Part shown: piece after piece, positions 47,501-55,500 of the stretch
How the letters are laid out: every line of letters starts with the position of its first letter
Numbering within the stretch: the stretch's first letter is position 1
Assembly: GCA_030141605.1 (NCBI GenBank)
Contig: JAQGDQ010000052.1
Location: 1 to 64,000, forward strand
Source of the DNA: Tubiluchus corallicola
Taxonomy: Eukaryota; Priapulida; Priapulimorpha; Priapulimorphida; Tubiluchidae
Direction: 5' to 3'
Length of the DNA stretch: 64,000 nt
Position numbers and translations under genes: made by a program
Notes under the pieces: model-generated
What the model saw: the letters and a program-made list of their open reading frames with translations, nothing else
The model's database searches: none
What the model was told of the DNA's origin: nothing

Positions 47501-49582
47501 AGTTCTCATAATAATAAAAACATTGACCATCTGTTGCTGTGTGATGCACATATTCTCGTAAAACATTTAGCGCTTGGCGTGCTTGAGCTGCAGTTTTTCA
47601 AACTTCTTAACTCTATGCTCTTATTTGCTGTATCATGTTTACTCTTATAAATCACGAGGAATACTGGCTGATTAATGTACCTGCATCTCTGATTGCTAAC
47701 TGATTAAGCGTGAAAGCGTGATTTGCAACGATAGCTTCAAAAGTAACCCGCTAGACAAGTGATTAAATGTTTAGCTTCCAGAAATTCTTGAGTCACGAGG
47801 TTAATTGCAGTGGACGAGCGGGTAACAGATTCAAAGCAAAACCGCTATGCTAGCATATTAGCACATGGCAAATGTAGCTGCTTGCAAACAAAACCGGTAC
47901 TTACTTAACATGATTGTTTCTACATATATTATAATATATGTAGTGCACAAAGTGTGATTATATTATAATATATTATAGTGCACAAAAGCAAAGCAAAAAT
48001 GTCATAAAAGTTGGAAAGGCTTTTTGGTCACATACAAATGTCTTATTTTGTATGCGAAGGAAAAATATTGAGTCAGTTGTGAGGAGTTATTTGATTGTAT
48101 TGCTGATACATTTTATGTACATTTGAATAGAAGTGGCCCGTACCAAGTGTTTTTGAGTCAATTAAGCGATTGAGTCTATTAAGTGTGAGTCTATAAAGCG
48201 GCACTTACTGTACTACCAAAAATCTTCAAGTACACATAATAGAATCAGTCACATTTGCAGGAAAAACATTTAAACAAAATGAAGTTGCTTTACTCATCAG
48301 TTTTCTAATGTGTAAATCATACAGTATACTAATTAAGTAGCTTTGCTTAGGCTGATTGAGAACTCCTCAAGACTGATGAAAAATACATACTTTAAAAAGC
48401 TTGAGGAAGTCTTCCAAAAATAAATGTATGAAGCAGTATAAATCATTTACTACTTCTAAGCAGTAAAAAGTTTATAATACTCATGCTGTTCAAGTCTGGC
48501 AAAGAAGACTAACATACAGATACTGCATAAAGGAACCTAGATTTTGCTAGTTGGGAGAAAAAGCACACTCAGAACTGACTAAGGCAGCAATTAATAATGT
48601 TTGCTTATAGTACTGATATGCATTGTTCAAGGTTCTGAAAAATTGGCTTGAGCAACGTTAAAACGCCTTTTTTCAGCTGTACCAAAACTTACAGGAGAAG
48701 CTTTGTAAATGGCGTGTTCGGCTAAATCTTCTATATTCAGTTCGTCATTTATGATGCCGCTTTCAACAATGATGTTTGGTTCATTATTGCCCTCAATGTC
48801 AACTCCCGATGCCATAAGAATATTGCCAAAAAAGTTAATCCTACCTAAAAACAAAGATTTTAGAGCCAAATAATTACTATTCAAAGTTCAAGTAAGACTT
48901 ATGTCATCAGACTCAACTTTCAAGACTTCCAAGTTGCAAACCTCAAGTTGAGTCCAATTCCATACAAACTAGATATACTGTATATCTATATACCTATATA
49001 TCTATCTATCTATCTAGTCCAAAAATGAAAACTGCTGCACTCCTATCTGTGTGACAGTGCACAGAAAAGCAGCATAACAATTAGAATTTGACTTTAACGG
49101 TTCCTAAATTAAAATAAAAATTTCAAGATTAAAATTAAAACAGAAGGTAAAACTCACGAACCTCAAAGCTTAGCAATCAATTCTCACATCCTACAGTCAT
49201 GTTGATTTTGAGCCCACATTATACTTAGAATTCACAGATTACTGTTTGTAAGTAATAAATTGCTAGTAATAAAAACAAGGATATATTTGATGTGCAACAC
49301 CATAAATGGCTGCCTATAATCTAGCAGCAGCTGCATCTGTTAAGCTGGCTTTGCAAAAATTATTAATAGATTAAGCCTCACAAACATTACCATAAATTTC
49401 TTGATTGTCTCCAGTCAGCTTTACGCTTTGATTTACGATCTCATTCAACTCCCTTATCTTCTCGTTCCCTTTAGTAATAACAGGTTCAAATGCTCGGAGA
49501 GCTTCCAGTTCATCTGGTACTATAGACAAGCTGTCAGATTCAATATGCGGAGCGATTAAGGTGTGATTAATATCTAGCCTTC
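31936..49582 (-). CDS. N-x-T-G repeat-array exons of the large gene
   Basis: Fourteen exons encode divergent repeats of roughly 55-70 residues. The recurring pattern is G-x-[IV]-[ND]-x-[LIV]-[NDL]-[IV]-x-x-L ... [QN]-N-[IVL]-T-G-x-K-x-F-x-x-x-[IV]-x-F. Examples are Q-N-I-T-G-Q-K-T-F (40707-40910), Q-N-L-T-G-A-K-N-F (36706-36885), N-I-T-G-L-K-N-F (46944-47139), N-V-T-G-R-K-I-F (34459-34711) and V-A-G-N-K-N-F (35311-35523). Well over ten N-x-[ST] sequons are present. Except for the Cys in 44126, 35311 and 32686 exons, Cys is rare. The first exon (49391-49582) includes a charged helical stretch with E-K-I-R-E-L-N-E-I. Confidence 0.8.
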
Positions 49583-52500
49583 CTGTAAAAATAATTCAGC
49601 TCAAAATTACATAGTGAAAAGGTATAGAAAGTTAAGGAAACCTGCAGGGATAGCACCAACAGCTTTAAGATACCCAATAAAAATAGCTGATAACAATTAG
49701 TGAAACTAGTATTGTCTTTGTGATCACTGTTTGAAACATTGTTAATGATTTAGTGCTGATAGCTTCTCTCTCTGGGTTCCATAACATACCAGCCCACTGA
49801 AAACTGGTTCAGTTTTGTGTCAGTAACTCACACATTCTTTGTTGCATTTTACTCAATTTATATTATAACTGAGAAGCTTAGTCTATAAAAATAATTAAAA
49901 ACAATAAACATCTATAATTTGGAGAGTTTTGCACCTTTGAGTCACAGTATATGGCTGTTCAAGTTTTATATTACGCTTTTACGTTGACACAAATAAAATA
50001 AATAACTACAGAAGTATTTTAAAAAGTGTTAAAAATTCAATCATATCATTTTATCTCTCTCTGTGGGAGTCATTATCAGATGTGATGGAAAGAAATTTAA
50101 AAAAATATGTAATAGATTATTTGGAATATAAAAATTGATTATAACATGTGACAGTACAGAATAAAAAGAAGCAATTATAAAAGAAACAGTTCCTTTTACT
50201 ACACGCGATGATGATTCCCGTAAGAAGAATTGAACTTTTTTGTTCCTTTTTTTACGTATAACTTTAAACTATAAATCGGCTTCAAAAACGTTGCATCCCT
50301 TCTTCAAATGTCATGAAGAAATGCATGCTTTCAAAGCAAGTTTTCATATAAATTTGTACAAGTAATTTGTGTAAAAAATATTTGCAACACAGCTTTAGTG
50401 GAAAGCAAAATACCTCTAATAGAACAGTTCATCAAACATAATAGTCTAGTCCCTGGATAAACATCTGCAGAAATTTTCGAATCCAACAGGAGTCATTAAT
50501 GGCATTCCTGCACACCATCAATATCTTGGGTAGACATCCCAGAATGGTGGCCACTCAATTTTAAAACCGTTTATTAAAAATGGCAAAAAATTGCCATCTT
50601 GGAAAAAAATTGGTTTTTTACTTGTTCCAAATTCTATTAATTACCAAGCCAATTTTAACATTTTTTGTTTTTCTATTTTTTTGAGTATTGAAAATTGTGC
50701 AATATGGCCACCATTTTCAAGAAGGCAGACAAGATGGCTGCTGCAAGCTATCAATGCAGATAGCAAAAGATTTTGGTGAAAAATCAGTTTTCAAGTTGTA
50801 GGAATCCATATCCGATACTTAAAAATTCCTATATCACCCAACTTGTAGTTTCAAGATGGTGACTGTTAAGATGGCTGCAAAATCGGTCTTGTAATATATT
50901 AGCCTTATCGCATTTTTGCTTCAGAAAGGACAATGATTTTAATGTCCAGATGTAGATTTAGTGGTCAAAGAATTCATTCTTACCAGGTACAACTTCTCGT
51001 TGACATTATTTCACTAAGAAATCTGATATGAGTGTCTAGTGCAAATAAAACTATAATTTGTTGTCCAGTGATATGTTTTACACATGAAAATAATAATTTC
51101 TGGTGTGTACAGGCAAGTCTTGCTTGACGCATATCTGCCACAGTATCGTTTGCCTGATTTAAATAATTTGTTGACATGCTCTTAATGCTTCAGGCTATAA
51201 TGTCTATAATGTATAGTGTCTACTGTGGTTAGTATGTCCATTCGGTTGACTTTTTCCATCTTCAGTCAAATTGTGATGGTATTCTGTTGGACATACCACT
51301 TCTATGGTGCACTTCAACAGTACTGCACATACCGGAGAAGATGCCTCCATTGACCTTCCTTTCCTTGTGACGTCTTCAGGTGCTTTACAAACCTTGTGTA
51401 AATGAACACTGGCTTTGTCACGCCAAACTACAACAAGACATTCAAGTATAGAAAGGCTGTCATTCAACTGCTAAGGGATACAAGTTGCCTTTGTTACCTC
51501 AAACACAAACACTTGCCAGGAGATATGGACCAATTTCTTGCAAATGCTAAAATAGGGTCGCAAGCAGTAAAAGTATAGATTTATGACAAAGCCGATAGCC
51601 TTTCCAGGTCAATGGCATTTGGAATTTCATGAAAAGCAATATACCTAGGGTATATGTTTGTTACAAGTTCTATGACTTTTGTTCACTTTTTTGAACTTAG
51701 CTGTATTTAGTTACTGTTATAAAGTAACAACAATATGCACCATCTTGACCACGATGTGTTTATAGCCTTGGATGCCACATGCAGCAGTATGGAAAAGGAG
51801 ACACGTATTTACCACTTCACGACCACATGGGGAAAAAGTAGATGGCCTGGTCTTCAGGCTGTGTTGCACAGTATCTGTTTACCATGGGTGGATTCTACCC
51901 TTAAATTCTGCTGAAGCAGTTATATTTGCTAGGAAAATAAAACCACTACGTCATATATTCATCAACTTAAAGAAAGAAATCCAACTTTCCTAAAACATGG
52001 CCGATACTACGGATACGTCTTCTGACGCAATTCATTTAGTGCAGGCAAGGATGTAAATACTATTTATACCAAATAATGTCTAATATTTCTAAATGCTCAG
52101 CTTGTGATCTTATGCATTTAAGGAACACACTTCCTAAATAAATAGTGAAATTTTTTGGAGACGCTTGGCCACAAAAATTCACAAAAACCCCGTAAAATAG
52201 TTTAGCATCAACATCTTTAATCTGCATATAACTTGTTACATATAGCTGCACCATTTATGATACAAGATCAGACTTAGTAGCACGTCTACGTTTGCTATTT
52301 TGAGACAGAGAAGGGGTAAATGATTAATTCTTATGATTTTCGTTATTGTTCAAGCACATTTTCCACCACTTGCCTAACTGCAATATCCTTGGTGTCAAGT
52401 CCAAGGTGAGTAACTGCTTTATTCTAAGAATGGATTTCCCATTTTGTCCAAAACTTCAGCTAATGCTTTTACTGTTTTTGTAAATTAAGAATGCATGTTG

Positions 52501-55500
52501 TTATTTTGCTCATGATGACACTGGTTAAAGCCTTTGCATTAGCTTTTTTAAAATTCTTCTCAAGTTGTTTTACACTCGCTAATTGTTCGTGCAACCTCAG
52601 GTCCAGAGATCATCACCTATGCAGTGCAATGATTTCTCAGTAGCACCAGCTGCACCCAATCATATTTCTCACACTTGTTGAATTTTCTTATATTGTAGAC
52701 ACCAGAAGTAAATGTTTCATGTTAAAAAACTATAACAGGACAAAAAATTACAATTTAATTTGCACTAGAGTGTATTTTATTTTAATTTTTATAGGTATGT
52801 CCATTTGTGGCCATCTTGGCAGTCACCTTAGATTTCTCAATATGTCTTGTGAAACTGATGTGTTTGGAAACTTTATTTAGTGGGAATTGATATCTTGACT
52901 ATTAAAACTCTGTGCGTGGACACTAAAGCAGGTATATTTCCAGCCATCTTAGCAGTCATCTTGAATCCTAAATAGTATGATATTATGTGAGCTTTTAAGA
53001 ATCAGATATAGATTCCTTGCCCTTGAAAACCTATATTTAGACATCATCATCTTACCTGCAATCCTGCAACCCTACCTGCTCTAATCTCACTATTATGCTG
53101 AATTATCATTTTGTTTCATTTTTAAAACTCCTGCCAGAGTGTGCAGCCACACATTGCCCATTTTTTTACCTAAAGTGACTATACTAAAGAGTTCAAGTGC
53201 TTTGGTCCACCAATTCCTATTGGATTTTATCTAGAGACCAGATTATAAAAGAATAAAATAAGAATTGAGTGGTCATCTAACAAGTCAATTATCAGACAAG
53301 TAGCACAATTTCAATGCATTTCATGTAAAACAATGACTAATGACATTCACATTCTGAAAAAAAACTTTATATTTGTAATTATTAAGAGAATTTATTAAAT
53401 TACCTTTCATGTGAACTGGTACTGTAATGACTATAGCATCAGTAGAATTGTCGCTTTTCATAATCAAATTTGCAGCTTCCACATCATTTATCAATGTTTG
53501 TAAATTTACATACGAGCTGGCCAAGTCTTCTTGCAATTTTTGACACCTTAAGACAAAAAGATTATTATAAGTCTGATATTCTTAAGAACAATACATTTAA
53601 ACATTGGAACACACAGCGGAAAATGCACAAACGCAGAATTTGAAGAAATGAATTACTTACAGAGCTTTAATGATAGCTTGCGGAGTACAGCACGTGATAC
53701 TTAAAGAAGCCGATAGCGTAGATGCTGTTTTACAACAAGTGTCACAGTGCTGTGATTAAGATATGAATGGATGTTAGTGGACACCTGCAAGTCTTATAAC
53801 ATGTACAGAAGCGAAAAACTTACATAAAAAAGAATGGCCACTAAACCAATGTGTTCATAACTACTAGGCCAATGTGTTTCCGGTGATTACGGCACAAAAA
53901 TTTCAAAGCTCCATCACAAAATCAATCAAAACAAACACCATCTAATTAGTTAGAATCACTATGGTGTGGATAATCTAACATTTAAAATGCTAAAATGGTT
54001 AACCAGCTATAAGGGATGAACTTCAGATTACCATAATCACCAGAAATCACTGTAGCCTAATAGTTATGATGTTGGCTTTATAAGCCTAAGGTCCTTGCTT
54101 CAAATCTAGCCTGTGTTCCAACTTTTTACACTTCTTATCTTTCTAGACAAAATTGAAATTTAATTAATGATAATCTTAATATTAAGAATATAATAACTGA
54201 GTAATTTCGAATGGGCACTTGTGATTTTATGCTGAAATTCAGTACTATTCTGTTTTCAATAAATAAAACACCTTTACTATCAGACAACTTAATTAGGGTA
54301 CAGGGTATTATACACAAAAACAACTTACTCTGTTTCGTACTGTGTATAAACATTAGATAATGGAGACTCGAATGTTAGGGTTAACTGATACAGCATGATC
54401 TTATCTTCAGTGAAATCCTTGTTGGTATAAATCAAAGCAACGCTGTAACGATTTTCGCCATCATTACCCAACAATGCAGCATTTTTCAATATAAAATCTG
54501 CAATTGCAAATTATGTTAAACACCAGATTCTCCAGAATATAAATATAATTTAGAGACAGTGCTAGTGTTCTTCACTAATCTATGTCACCTTACTAGGAAT
54601 GTAATTAGAACAGAGTTTAGGTTAATCAAGATTTATGGTAATACAGAAAACTTTGTCATATTCACCAAATTCATATAATTTAAACAAATAGTAACAACAA
54701 GTCATCAGCAGCTGTTTCAAAACATGTGTCTAAAAACAACACCAGCATGCCTTCTGAAGTTTCTTTGTATTAAGGCTGCAATACAAACCTTGTCCGAACC
54801 CCATAGGATCTAGCTGCTTATCCGTAAGTGTAAACCGCCAGCCTCCATACTCATAAAGATCAGCGCGATTGCCGTACTTGTTAGCAAACAATACCAAAAT
54901 GGTATTGTGGGTAGGTATTGCCAGCACTTTGACAGCACCCTTCGTAGGAATGGCTTGAAATGGAACAAATTTGTGATCGACCCACTTATAAATAGTAGAC
55001 TTGATATAATAATTGTTGTTCCCTGGACCTGAAATAAAGGGTAAAATATTCATGTGTAAGCTTCTTTGAAAAGATTTGGAAACCGATTTTAAATGTTATA
55101 TACATAAAACACAAGTACCTGCAATGCACTATCTAGAATAGCCCAGATAAGATGATGATGACGAACATAGTGTCGACAAATGTGCTTCTGTCGATAATAA
55201 AGAGTTATACTGATGGACAATGACAATGATAATGTTCAAGGATGTTTTTTCTTTGTGATATCCATAAATATGAGGCAATAGTAATAACAGTGATTTAAAA
55301 TATAAAAATCTTGTACTTTTGGTTACACAAAATATGACAAAACGTTTAATGGAACTATCTCTGGGAAGCAGGCAAAGTAAGTTACATTACCTCAAACCAG
55401 GAGTTTTCTAAAAATAAAAAATACCAAGAATTCCATAATAATAAGCAAATACTGAAACTAGTGTAGGTCTCAACTCATAAGACACTAACTGAAGACATTG

